NCBI GenBank assembly: GCA_951640165.1
Contig: OX621266.1
Span: forward strand, 3,410,001 to 3,474,000
From: Pseudoips prasinana
Lineage: Eukaryota > Arthropoda > Insecta > Lepidoptera > Nolidae
DNA: 64,000 bases
Direction: 5' to 3'
Shown: one piece after another, positions 44,105-53,982 of the stretch
How positions within the stretch are numbered: the first letter of the stretch is position 1
Layout: the number at the start of each line of letters is the position of its first letter
The notes under the pieces: generated by a model
The model's database searches: none
What the model saw: the letters and a program-made list of their open reading frames with translations, nothing else
Told to the model about the DNA's origin: nothing
Made by a program: the position numbers and the translations under genes

Positions 44105-45520
44105 AGAGACCTCTCAGTTGGGGACCCAGCTCCTTCAGAGCGAGGGCTAACACGCAGCCGTGAATCCCGTCGGGCCCCGGAGCCACGTTTTTGGCCCGGA
44201 GCCGCATCACGGCCGCCCTCAACTCTTCTTGTGTCACCTCTGGGACGCTGATGACGTTCTCGTCTGTAGGCTCTTTGGCCATTGGCGGTGGCGTATGCTC
44301 CGCTCTTGCCGGGAAGAGGGCTGCCACTACTTCCTCCAGCAGCTCGGGTTGGAGACTCTCCGTGATTGGAGGCGCCGCGGCTCGAAGTTTCCCTCGAACC
44401 GCACGATAAGGGCGCCCCCACGGATCTCTGTCCAGAGTCTCCAACATCTCCTCCCTGGCTCGCGTCTTGGCCTCGCCAATGGCCAGCCACAGAGCCTCCT
44501 TCGCCGCGCGGTACACCTCATACAGCGCGGCCTCCTCGTCAGGGACCCGACGACGTCTCCTCCGGTATTGGGTGTACTGGCGCCTGACCGCCACGCACGC
44601 GACGCGCAACTGCGCGATCTTGGCGGTCCACCAGTACACCTGGCGCCTTCCTGTCTGTGTGTGGACCCGGGGCATAGACGCGTCGCAGATTTGCGTCATC
44701 GCCCCGCGGAACCACAGCACCTCCTCTTCGTCGTCGACGGGTCCGTTCGTCGCCGACTCCCGGTGCCAGGCCTGGACAATGGCGGCCTCCTCGAGAAGTT
44801 CCCTGTCGATGCGCTTACGCGCCCAGCGCGGACCGTCCGTTCGCGGGGCCGGTGGATCGCGGCCGCCAGTGGTCTGGGCGGAGACGTCGAAACGGATGTA
44901 CCGATGATCCGACAACGTCTCCACCTCCACGGCGACACGCCAGTCGCGGACACGGCTCGCGACAGCAGGGCTAACGAACGAGACGTCCACTATTGAACCA
45001 CCCCGCTGCCGCACGCACGTGTGGACCGACCCCCGATTTAGGACGGTCAGGCCAGCCGTGACCGCCCACTCCTCCAGCACCTCACTCCTGGCATCCGTCA
45101 CCGGAGATTCCCACGCCGCAGACTTGGCGTTGAGATCCCCGAGCAACAGCACAGGGCGAGGGTGGAGTCGGCCTACAACGGAACCCAACTCGACAAGGAA
45201 ATTCTCGAAGTCGGCGAGACTCGTGTTGGGCGAAAAATACGCCCCAACCGTACCAATGCCGTCCACGAGGGCTGCTACCCAGCCGTGACCTCGGGACGGG
45301 TGGACCAGAGCCCCGCCAATGATGGCCACCAAGCCGTCCAAGTCTCCCAACCAGTTATCCCTGGGGGAGACAAAGTAGGGCTCGGGGACCACCGCCACGC
45401 GAATCGACCACTCCGCCATGCTCTGGAGCAAGAGATCCTGAGCTCTGGCACAGTGGTTGATGTTGCCCTGGAGGAAATGGAACAGCGCCATTAGGCAGTG
45501 TCCATTCCCTCCGTGCCAAG
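44105..45520 (-). pseudogene. R1-like LINE ORF2, endonuclease and RT start
   Basis: From a Met near 45491, the minus strand encodes FHFLQGNINHCARAQDLLLQ, SIRVAVVPEPYFVSPRDNW (the EPY motif of R1-clade endonucleases), GLVAIIGGALV, PVLLLGDLNAKSAAW, GGSIVDVSFVSPAVASRV and TLSDHRYIRFDV. An Arg-rich linker and RAKNVAPGPDGIHGCVLALA, the RT entry, follow. It stops at LGPQLRGLYN near 44105, before the catalytic RT blocks. The frame is strikingly GC-rich compared with its flanks. R1-clade members include rDNA- and telomere-targeted elements, but no rDNA or telomeric repeat is seen here, so this is a displaced, 3'-truncated copy. Confidence 0.82.
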
Positions 45521-45782
45521 TCGTGCCTGTGCCAACTATTCGCCGATATGTTAAGGTCTGAAGTAGTAATGATGTGACGACAGATGACAAAAGAGGCTTT
45601 GTAAAAGGGCGAGAAAACTTTTTACGTTTTATTAGTAGCCACCACCGGCTGGGTGAACACAGGCATATATTCATCATCATCATGTAAAGAAAGAGTATTT
45701 CTTTAATTAAACCTTAGGTGCATGGCATAGATAAAGAAATATATTATTTTCTTTTCTTTATCATGTCATGTCAAATTATACT

Positions 45783-45993
45783 GTCATGTGTAAAATTGTA
45801 TTACAATAGAAAATAACGCATTCTAAATAATAAACGGTAAATGTCTAATATATCTATATTTTATACCTATTCATAGGACATCGTTGGCATTTAAAATAAA
45901 ACAATGCGTTGTTTTCTTTCCAAAAGAAACGACATTTAACGTTTATTATTTAGAATGCGTTATTTTCTATTTTAATACAATTTTACACATGAC
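45783..45993. repeat. Long inverted repeat (63-bp arms)
   Basis: Left arm 45783-45845 and right arm 45931-45993 are reverse complements with two mismatches by eye, around an 85-bp loop. The outer ends read GTCATGTGTAAAATTG and CAATTTTACACATGAC. No target duplication is evident. The right arm runs directly into an RT fragment. Could be a small foldback element or a palindrome from repair. Confidence 0.88.
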
Positions 45994-46162
45994 GGGTTTT
46001 CGAAGAGGAATGGGATGCACGGATCAGGTCTTTTCTCTACGAAGCATAGTAGAGAAGTTTTTGGGCAAAAGCCAAAAGGTCTACTGTGCCTTCGTAGACT
46101 TAGAAAAGGCCTACAAAAGAGTGTTGAGGAATGAGCTACGGTTGGTAAAGACTATACATTAG
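45990..46162 (+). pseudogene. LINE reverse transcriptase fragment
   Basis: TGFRRGMGCTDQVFSLRSIV and VYCAFVDLEKAYKRVLRNEL correspond to RT blocks 2 and 3 (the F-D-L-x-K-A-Y pattern holds the first catalytic Asp) of an RTE/R2-like type. It is cut at both ends: the inverted repeat on the left, repeat A3 on the right. Confidence 0.7.
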
Positions 46163-46184
46163 TTATATGGTTATAAAGGATTAC

Positions 46185-47749
46185 CTACTATTAACCCAGT
46201 CAATAACTCAGGTATTTTTAATTAGAAGTTATTATATTAATTACTATCTAACATTGATAGCTTTCATTCAATAATAGATACAATTCTGGTTCTATCGTCT
46301 AGTTACTTTAAACATAAAATTAGTTTTAAAGTATTTGTCTTATAAATACATAAGTAATACAAACTTTGGGACATCATTCCCATGCATCCCAACAAATCCG
46401 AGAATGAGAATAGATTTGTTTTTCCATCTAGAATCAACTAAAGTTACCGAGCATTCGTAATAATGTAACACTTTAAATAAAAGTAACAAAGCCTCACCTG
46501 TGATCAAAGCTTACCAACACGAGATGACGCTTCCTACATTATCTCTCCTTTAAAACAAATGATACAACCAATATTCAGCAGATCTTCCACTCTAATTACA
46601 CCAGAAACGATGCTCGCTTCTAAAACTTATATAGGACTCCTGAAACCACACTCAAAACTTCTGAAATAACTTATTCTTTTCGTTCGCGTCTGGCACGAAG
46701 CGCCGCCATTCCCTGACAGTTCTCCATATTGCCAAAATGCGTCCACAATTACGACACTTCCGGTCAGTCTCATTAATTAAATAAATGTAATCTGCATAAT
46801 CACATAAAAATAACTAGTTAATCTTCTATCAAAACGACAGTTAGTATTATATTACACATATAAATTTATTAATACATTATCCATTATTGTATATGAATAA
46901 TAAGTAGCTGTTTTGTGAACAATCCTTTTTCCCAGTAATTCTATAACTGTTCCCATTGGTCGATTTCAAGATTAGAGAAGGGACTAATCTTTATAGTATC
47001 TAGTGGGGACATCACTAGATACTATAAAGATTTATATGTAAATTATTACGATAACTGAACTAATGTTAAGCTTGTTCCACACATATTAGCATCGATTAGT
47101 CTAAATTTGATAATCAGGCATAATACGAATTAAAATACTATAAATCAGCTGTTATTTTTGTTTCATTTAAAAGATATTTTGCAACACGCCAGCTAAATTA
47201 TAATACAATTAGCTGGACGAAGAATATGCGAATGATCTCAACGTGACGAGCCAGTATGGTTAGTTACAGCTCCCCCGCTCAATTTTTCAAATGTTAAACA
47301 TAAACCCAGTCTAACACGAGGAAAATTGGTCCCTATAACTTGATATAGTAACTTGAACAAAATAAATTTAATTATTCTAGTTTATTAGAGTTGAAACTGG
47401 AAGTGCAGCTTTGGTGTGTGAGTAAAATGAGTCTACTTGTAGACAATCCCCGCAAATCAGAAATTTTGATTCATATACACTGTCTCGTATACCCATAAAT
47501 TATACACACAAGCCATTTAAATCCTCAAGAAGTACTTGGTTGTGAGTCAAGCAAACGCTAGCCGTTCAAAATACATCAGTTCTCCGTTAAGAGTCATTTA
47601 CTACCACTCCGGAGATCCGTATGCACTTTCCCTCGGAGGACCCAAAATTGTCGTGAGCATAATCCAACAGATACAAAAATTTACAATGCAAACCCTCAAC
47701 ACCTAATTCACGAAGACAAACCCACTAATAAGACTAGATGTGCAGTGTA
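46185..47749 (-). repeat. Repeat A, copy A3
   Basis: Reverse complement of A1 from about 6770 back to about 5220. It stops at GCAGTGTAA near 47749, where A1 and A2 continue, so it is truncated. It has an extra palindrome at 46987-47031. Confidence 0.8.
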
Positions 47750-47853
47750 AATAAATTATAGATTGTGTGAAGGGGCCAACGAAAAAGCCATTGATAATAA
47801 AATTAACTGATAGATTATGTATAGTGGAATTTTTAATTTAACACATTTTTTAG

Positions 47854-48042
47854 AGCTATTGGATACATAAATATATATTCCTAAACTGCAAAAAAGGATG
47901 TGGAGCGTCTTGCGGATGCAGAAAAATTGGTCTGTTTTGTAATAGTACCTGTGGAACGTGCAGTGGAGATAACTACCAAAATAGCCCTCCAATTCAGCCA
48001 GAAGATGTTGAATGTGACAGCGACTCCGACATTGAGTCATGA
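47854..48042 (+). pseudogene. Cysteine-rich coding fragment (CXC-like)
   Basis: A frame open from 47854 to TGA at 48040-48042 encodes NCKKGCGASCGCRKIGLFCN, then STCGTCSG and an acidic tail ECDSDSDIES. The spacing C-x3-C-x3-C-x-C-x6-C-x3-C-x2-C resembles the tesmin/TSO1-type CXC domain and a Cys-rich domain seen at the end of some insect transposon-associated proteins. No ATG opens it and no upstream exon is visible. It starts about 100 bp after repeat A3 ends. I infer a terminal piece of a larger, lost gene. Confidence 0.5.
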
Positions 48043-48602
48043 ATAATAATATTATATTTTAATAACAATAATAGTACAATTTTATATAATTAGTAAATAT
48101 TTTATTAATAAATGGCAATTTTTTACTCTAAATTAAATTATTTTTAAATATGGACCCAGTGGTTTCAGCTGTGCGTTGATCGATCAGTCAGTCAGTTTCT
48201 GCTTTTATATATATAGATGAGTGAGTGATGAATTTTTAAAATAACGTATTGAACTACTGACAGAAATAGGAGGCCAAAGGTTGGGATGAAATACGTGCTC
48301 TTTTGGATTTAGATCTGTTACTTTGTCATCCATCTCAGATGTCATTCGGATTCAAGCACTCAGTCCAATCTACACATACTGTCTGTATCCTTGATTTCCT
48401 ACATTTTCCTCCGACCCCATTCAATGTTCGGACAGTTTGCTTTATATGTAATATAATACACGCGCCCAGTCAATACACGTTTATAAAAAAATGGTAAAAG
48501 ACCATTATTTTGCTCAACTTAACATTAATTAGCAGCGGAACATGCTACGAATATTTTCCTTTCATAAATAATAAATATATATGTTTGATATATGTATTTA
48601 TA
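48043..48602. other. AT-rich DNA without recognised genes
   Basis: Contains AATAAATGG near 48107 (possible polyadenylation signal for the Cys-rich fragment), CAGTCAGTCAGT near 48187 followed by TTTTATATATATAGATGAG, and no coding motif. Confidence 0.4.
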
Positions 48603-48894
48603 TGTCGGAGAAATTAAGTAAAAGGCCTATTTATTTACTAGTAACGCCATCTATTAGCGTTTGGAAAACACTACTCACTGAGTCAGTAGTTCGAGTCGAG
48701 GTTGTCTATGAACTGTCGCATGTGACGTTTTTGACGTCTGTCAGTTGTCTAAGTGACATTAGTGTGTTAGCGACACGACACAATTGGCATCCAGTGCTCG
48801 ACTGCGCCGGGTGTGCGCACTGATTCTTTTAACCACGTGCATGATGGCGGACACCGACGATGTTTCGGAGTTAAATCCGTCAGAATCTCCGACA
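48603..48894 (+). repeat. Element F 5' LTR, holds the gag start
   Basis: Begins TGTCGGAGAAATTAAG and ends AGAATCTCCGACA. It contains CTGAGTCAGTAGTTCG, which includes the arthropod initiator TCAGT. The gag-like frame opens at an ATG at 48841, inside the LTR; the last 54 bp of the LTR are coding. The 3' LTR carries the same codons. The only difference I see is CCAGTGCTCG here versus CCAGAGCTCG. Confidence 0.85.
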
Positions 48895-49593
48895 GCAGCG
48901 GTGGGATCGATTCCAAAATCATCCTACGTGTCTACCGCAATGCCTGCTACTCAAAATCAAGAATATTTTCGTGATTCGGTTCCACCACGTAGCGAAAATA
49001 GTGTTTGAAATTTGAAAAATTACGATGAAAATACAACCCCGCTGATTGTGAATTTACGGCTGTATCGCAAACTCGTGAACCGATTACGAAACTCGATACG
49101 TTACATTGACACATCTTCGATGTCGAGCTCGCAAATGGACTTCGAAGTCGTACCCGTTGTGCAAAACGTTAGACGAAGCAAAGGAGCGTGTATCAAGACA
49201 GTTTGCGGCGACCGAGAGATTGATGACTTTTTTCAAGATATGGTGCCGTATGGTGCAGTGACCGTGCGAGAACTTACATACGTGGAGTACTTGACTTACA
49301 AGCTTGCCTTGATTAACTGGTTGAAACCTGCTTGGAGCGAAGGTAACAAAATTGAAGTCGGTATCGCAGGTATCTCGGATACTCAGGTATGTTCAGACTT
49401 GTTTAAAACACGCCTACTGATTTCGTGTTTCGATGTGGTTACTCGCGATAAGCGGAGTCTCTCAGCCAGTTCGTGTTTATCGTTGAAGAGTAGTTTTTGG
49501 TGCATCAGTGAACGTGGAAGAAGTTTTTATTTAACAATGAAAAGAGTACGGGCTCTGATAGTTAGGCTGCCTTACTGTCGGTCGACTCTTTGA
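48841..49593 (+). pseudogene. Element F gag-like frame with one in-frame stop
   Basis: From ATG 48841 the frame reads MMADTDDVSELNPSESPT in the LTR, crosses the LTR end, meets a TGA at 49006-49008, and continues in the same frame to 49593. Later residues include VNLRLYRKLVNRLRNSIRYI and VRELTYVEYLTYKLALINWL. I do not recognise a capsid family, and the gag call rests on position after the 5' LTR. Confidence 0.45.
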
Positions 49594-50009
49594 GTTAAAA
49601 TAATTAGTTTGTTCTTTTCGAGGCGAAATTGATCGTGCTGTCTCTTTGCAAATAAGGAGACGGCATTGGCGATTCTGGATTGGGGAGAAGTCACCAGTTT
49701 GTATTAGAGTAAATTTAAAGTAACCTCTAAAGTAAAAGTGCCTCGTGTCGAGTGTAAGTGGTGAATCTTTATTTTATGAGAAAAAACCTGTAAATACTTT
49801 TATTATATTGTTTAAAAGGCATTTGATGACCTAATGCTGCACTGAAGAATTTTTGATATCTGTGAAATTCATAACACGTGTTGTTTTGTGTGGTTTATAC
49901 TTTTTAGATGTTGAAAATACGCCCAACGTTTGTTATATTTAATTTTTGTGGTGACCATATGCGCGTTTTGAAGGTTAAATAGTTTGAACGGTTTATTTCG
50001 AAGTCTATG
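49594..50009. other. Element F interior, unrecognised
   Basis: AT-rich stretch without motif-bearing frames, between the gag-like frame and the protease remnant. Confidence 0.35.
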
Positions 50010-50460
50010 GATGTATGGGCAAGTTAGGTCACATACACGCTCTTGTGGACAGTGGTTGGTAACAGACAGATTGTTCCCTAATTCGTAAATGATTTTTTGA
50101 TAACCATACAGGTATTGGGTCGAACATTACATTTTCTTTTTCCCGTATTAGTCTGCCTGTCAATCAAAATAGGAGTCTCCTTTGAGCACTCGACGAGTTA
50201 GCAGCCCTTGAGAATGGTCCGTGGAGGCCTGAAACACGTGTTGGGTATCGTACTGGTGACAATTAGCGGAATTAACACTGCATATTGATTTTGTATTTTG
50301 ATTGTTGTGGATTTCCGCAGGGTGACGCCTGATTCCATTACTTATCTGCCTGTCAAGGTCAACGAAGTACTCGTGTGTGAGAAGTGACTTTTGTAATTGT
50401 AGATTCACATATTTTGCCTCATGATGTTATGATAGGTAGAGATGTTTTTACTTAACCGGG
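50010..50460 (+). pseudogene. Element F retropepsin remnants
   Basis: GKLGHIHALVDSGW near 50012-50055 has the VDSG active-site turn of a retroviral-type aspartic protease. HDVMIGRDVF near 50418-50450 matches the later IGRD block. Stops and frame changes lie between. The distance (about 370 bp) is longer than usual, so an insertion may separate them. Confidence 0.55.
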
Positions 50461-50639
50461 ATTGAGCTTGACTATTAGTAACAAAGTCATCCGCATCACT
50501 CGCGAGGTCCATGCTAAAGTTTGTTTATTACAGAATCTTGACACTTGTACTAGCTATGGCGTATTGATTTGATCGACTGTAAAGACGTTTCTCAATTACT
50601 GACAAGTGGAAAGATTCCTGTCTGTTCTAGTAATAATTC

Positions 50640-50850
50640 ATCATCATTATGTTAGCCGAAGGACGTCCGCTGGGCGGAGGCCTCCCCCGGGAATCTCCGC
50701 AGTGGTCAGCCCTCCTTGTGGGGGGCCTGCCCGCGCTGCGTCTTCCGGTGCGTGGTCCCCGGTCGGGAGCCTGTCTGATCCAGCGGCCGTCGGTGTTGGG
50801 AGCTGTGTGCTCCACCCACTGCCGTTTCGTTTTGGCAATTCTTTGGTTAT
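50640..50850 (-). pseudogene. RTE-type LINE C-terminal fragment
   Basis: A GC-rich island encodes, on the minus strand, EHTAPNTDGRWIRQAPDRGP and RTGRRSAGRPPTR, the RTE C-terminal signature (usually G-H-x-A-R-x-x-D-G-R-W ... P-R-x-G-R-R-S-x-G-R-P). It ends in ATAATGATGATGAA, the trinucleotide tail typical of RTE. On its 5' side it abuts ATTATGATTATGATTAT, the tail of another element (50845-50878). Confidence 0.7.
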
Positions 50851-50879
50851 AATCATAATCATAATATCTTTATTTGTGT

Positions 50880-51190
50880 AAATGTGGTGAATACAGGTGT
50901 TATTGTTTACATCATTTAAGTTTCACGCATTTGCCATATTGTACATGGTAAACAAATGTTGTACTTACTTACAACCTAGGTATATTGAACTCAAAATACT
51001 AACTTACTGATTTGTGACACAATTTTTATGTCGGCTGCTTTGTTTCGCATGCGGATTGCGACGTTTTTGTTCGGTCGCGCGGGAATGCTCCGGGCGTGGC
51101 CCTCTCCGTTGCTCTTTGGGTTGCCTTGAGCCTTCTTATGAGACCAATAGTAAGCGACCACGTGAAAGACTTTACACTTGAAACACTGCG
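50880..51190. other. Element F interior, unrecognised
   Basis: No recognisable motif. The stretch at 50855-50900 (AATATCTTTATTTGTG on plus) is an AATAAAGATATT polyadenylation-type tail on the minus strand. Confidence 0.35.
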
Positions 51191-51196
51191 TTATTT

Positions 51197-51780
51197 GTGA
51201 TGGGAAGATGTTGCGTAGCTTCCCGAACTATTCTAATTAATTGCTTCACTATAACCGAGAACCACGAGCGTAGGTTCTGGAAGACAGCTTCAGGTGAAAT
51301 CCAAATCGCGCTAAATTGTACCATAGTTAGAAGTACAGTTAGCAGTCCACTTCAATTGTTGATGGGTTGTAATAAAAGTTCTCCTCCAAAATTAATGCCC
51401 TTGTCCAAAAATATGGTAAGGTAAACCTCTACGAACTTGGATGTGAGGCAAAATGCAGGATGGACTAGCTAGCTCATGCTGATAAGGTGCGTTATGGCAA
51501 TACCAAAGTTAAAATTCGTCCATTTAAAACAGGAGACGTTGTTTTTGTCGGAAAGAACCCTAACAAATTGTGTTATTTGTTTTGTCTTCTATGTAATTAT
51601 TCTGTTTGAGTGTGTACAATAAAAAGTATTCTATTCTATTCTAACAATAAACAAATGAAGTGAAAAGTTTTCAAATCCTTGTAAGATAATAGAGGTCTAT
51701 GACAACGATAGATACAAGGAACAGCCAATAGCTGGTGGACGCGTTAAGTACCTACGTATGTTTCGAAAAACTTGAATTTG
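51197..51780 (+). pseudogene. Element F integrase C-terminal piece and pol tail, first copy
   Basis: 51220-51420 encodes SRTILINCFTITENHE, RRFWKTASGEIQIALNCTIV and SPLQLLMG, the end of a Ty3/gypsy integrase core. FKTGDVVFVGKNPN follows near 51525. After a LINE tail insertion, VYDNDRYKEQPIAGGRVKYL (51693-51760) is the pol C-terminal segment. The catalytic Glu region reads GRCCVASRT where GQVER is expected, so this copy is degraded. Confidence 0.6.
51572..51650 (+). mobile_element. LINE 3' tail with ATTCT microsatellite
   Basis: GTGTACAATAAAAAGT followed by ATTCTATTCTATTCTA is the 3' end of a CR1/Jockey-type LINE or a SINE using it, 5'-truncated to about 80 bp. It splits the first integrase piece of element F. 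A relative with ATTGT units ends at 54372. Confidence 0.6.
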
Positions 51781-51974
51781 ACAGTTCTAGTCAGAAATAA
51801 CAGTGTAGTTAATGCCGATGGTTGAGTTAAATTCTAACGTTTAAAATGATTATTATTATTATATTATTATTTTTCATTGTAAGACACATTTACGTGTTAC
51901 ATTATGAGTAATAAAGCTGGTTGATTTGAAATAAATTGTGTGACAAGGGAAATACCCTACTTCGAGTTCCTGAA

Positions 51975-52320
51975 ACTTGAGCATTGAAAGCTCCGCGCTT
52001 TGTGCTTGTAGCAGTTGAGCATTGAAAGCTCCGCGCTTATGCTTGTAGCGGTTGAGCATTGAAAGCTCCGCGCTTTGTGCTTGTAGCTTGTAGCAGTTGA
52101 GCATTGAAAACTCCGCGCTTTGTGCTTGTAGCAGTTGAGCACTGAAAGCAGCTCCGCGCTTTGTGCTTGTGGTGGTTGAGCATTGGAAGCTCCGCGCTTT
52201 GTGCTTGTGGCGGTTGAGCATTGAAAGCTCCGCGCTTTATGCTTGTGACGATTAACTATTGAAAGCTCCGCGCTTCGTGATTGTGACAATTGACTATCGC
52301 AAGCTTCGTGCTTTGAGTTT
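51975..52320 (+). repeat. Hairpin minisatellite 1 in element F
   Basis: About nine units of about 38 bp, each with GAAAGCTCCGCGCTTTG, in which AAAGC pairs with GCTTT. Cores lie near 51986, 52025, 52061, 52105, 52144, 52185, 52222, 52261 and 52300. Spacer TGCTTGTAGCAGTTGAGCATT. Variation increases toward the right end. It follows the first integrase/pol tail. Confidence 0.85.
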
Positions 52321-52394
52321 GTGACGCTGTATTGCGCACTAACCTATAATATTCTAGGGTGGAGAACAACATTTTTGAACTTGTAGCAAGACCT

Positions 52395-52930
52395 CTAAGG
52401 AGTATGTGGTAGTCATCGTAGATGCTTTTACGAAATTTTGTCAATTAATGTGTGTCAAAGATTTAACATCACGATCTGCTTGCGAAGCACTACGTAGCTT
52501 TGTCCACATATTTAGAACCCCGAAACGAATTATCTCTGATCAAGGTACATCTTTTACTGGTCAAGACTTTCAGGATTTATGCCGAGGTTAGGTCATTGAG
52601 TTCCACGAGATTGCTTGTGGTGTTAGCCGAGCTAATGGTCAGGTGGAGCGAATGATGTCCACCTTAACAAATTGTTTTACAGTGGTCGAAACTTATAAAA
52701 ATGAATCCTGGAAGTCCGTCTTAGGCGAAGTAAAACTCGTTTTGAATTGCACTGTAAGTAAGAGTATAGAGAAAAGCCCCTTACATGATAGCTAAAGTGT
52801 GTTCCAATGAGCGTTATATGGTGGAACCAGTATCTGGGGGACGCGCCCAATATGTGTGCCATGAACGACTACGTAAATATCCAGCTATCAGAATGTCTAG
52901 ATTCTGTAGAACCCATAATTGAATAGTTTT
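52395..52930 (+). pseudogene. Element F integrase core and pol tail, second copy
   Basis: From SKEYVVVIVDAFTKF (first Asp), the frame gives CEALRSFVHIFRTPKRIISD and QGTSFTGQDFQDLC (second Asp in ISDQG), a stop, then ANGQVERMMSTL (Glu in QVER) and WKSVLGEVKLVLNCTVSKS. EPVSGGRAQYVCHERLRKY near 52818-52875 is the pol tail. The DDE residues are present, but stops near 52590 and 52793 break it. The left edge is abrupt against the minisatellite. Confidence 0.75.
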
Positions 52931-53089
52931 ATTTAATTATGGAACAAATTGTATTGATTAATTTGGTATTCTAATTTGGTGTAATTAGTAATCATTGTTT
53001 GAGTTGAAACGATAATACATTGTTTTGTTGAACGTAAACCTGTGTTGATAAAAGACTTATGTTCATTGCTGATCGATAAAATGTTTTAT

Positions 53090-53625
53090 TTAAACTGAAA
53101 GCTACTACGCTTTATTGAAGGGTGGATTGAAAGCCTTATCGCTTTGTCCTGATGTCCTGCTGAAAGCCATCACGCTTTGCAGTAAGGTTGGGCTTATCTG
53201 TCGTGACCCAAGGTTGATGCTGAAAGCTGCAACGTTTTGCAGCGTGTTTTAAGTGCTGCCTCTGAGCAATGCTGCAAGCTGTAACGCTTTGCCGAGTAAT
53301 TAAACTTTTGCTGAAAGCTTCAACGCTTTGCTGTGTGTTGCAGTTTATGTTGAAAGCTTCAACGCTTTGCTGTGTGTTGCAGTTTATGTTGAAAGCTTCA
53401 ACGCTTTGCTGTGGGTTGCAGTTTATGCTGAAAGCTTCAACCCTTTGCTATGCTTTGCATTTTATGCTGAAAGTTTCAACGCTTTGCATTGTGTGAGAGT
53501 TACGCCCTCTAACTAATGATGAAAGCTTTTACGCTTTGTGGTAAATGCTGAAGGCCTTTACGCTTTGCTTTGTGTAACATTGAAAGCCGCTTGTAACGCT
53601 TTATCTCCTTGCCAAACTGAAGAGC
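53090..53625 (+). repeat. Hairpin minisatellite 2 in element F
   Basis: About thirteen units with the core GAAAGC-N5/6-GCTTTG (for example GAAAGCTTCAACGCTTTG). The central units near 53312, 53351, 53391 and 53431 have a regular 39-bp period and keep a frame that repeats LKASTLCCVLQFM. The inverted AAAGC/GCTTT is kept while the loop varies (TTCAA, CTACTA, CATCA). It follows the second integrase/pol tail. Confidence 0.85.
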
Positions 53626-53690
53626 TGTAATTCGTGTTGATTATGTCAGCGAGTAACAACGCGAGAGCGCGTTGGTTGTCAGAATGGCCG

Positions 53691-53982
53691 TGTCGGAGAA
53701 ATTAAGTAAAAGGCCTATTTATTTACTAGTAACGCCATCTATTAGCGTTTGGAAAACACTACTCACTGAGTCAGTAGTTCGAGTCGAGGTTGTCTATGAA
53801 CTGTCGCATGTGACGTTTTTGACGTCTGTCAGTTGTCTAAGTGACATTAGTGTGTTAGCGACACGACACAATTGGCATCCAGAGCTCGACTGCGCCGGGT
53901 GTGCGCACTGATTCTTTTAACCACGTGCATGATGGCGGACACCGACGATGTTTCGGAGTTAAATCCGTCAGAATCTCCGACA
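53691..53982 (+). repeat. Element F 3' LTR
   Basis: 292 bp, one difference from the 5' LTR. The sequence before it (GTCAGAATGGCC) is not a polypurine tract. It is followed by TATATATG, giving the outer TATA duplicate. Confidence 0.85.

Larger units (their letters stand above)
48603..53982 (+). mobile_element. LTR element F, Ty3/gypsy-related, rearranged
   Basis: 292-bp LTRs at 48603-48894 and 53691-53982 differ at one base by eye and end in a perfect 9-bp inverted repeat TGTCGGAGA/TCTCCGACA. TATA lies just outside both ends, fitting a 4-bp target duplication. Inside are a gag-like frame, protease remnants, a foreign RTE piece, two integrase pieces and two hairpin minisatellites. RT and RNase H were not recognised. 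No polypurine tract is visible before the 3' LTR, which is odd. Young LTRs with an old-looking interior suggest a non-autonomous element. Confidence 0.82.

Noticed and set aside
44160..44996. Long plus-strand open frames opposite the R1-like LINE
   Set aside because: They are produced by the GC-rich minus-strand ORF2, which has recognisable endonuclease motifs; the plus-strand peptides show none.
51957..52289. Minus-strand proteins across hairpin array 1
   Set aside because: The repeated peptide (QSAEFSMLN type) is just the tandem DNA repeat translated; several frames are open for the same reason.
53269..53516. Protein from hairpin array 2
   Set aside because: The 13-residue repeat follows from the 39-bp period, and the frame is lost outside the regular centre.
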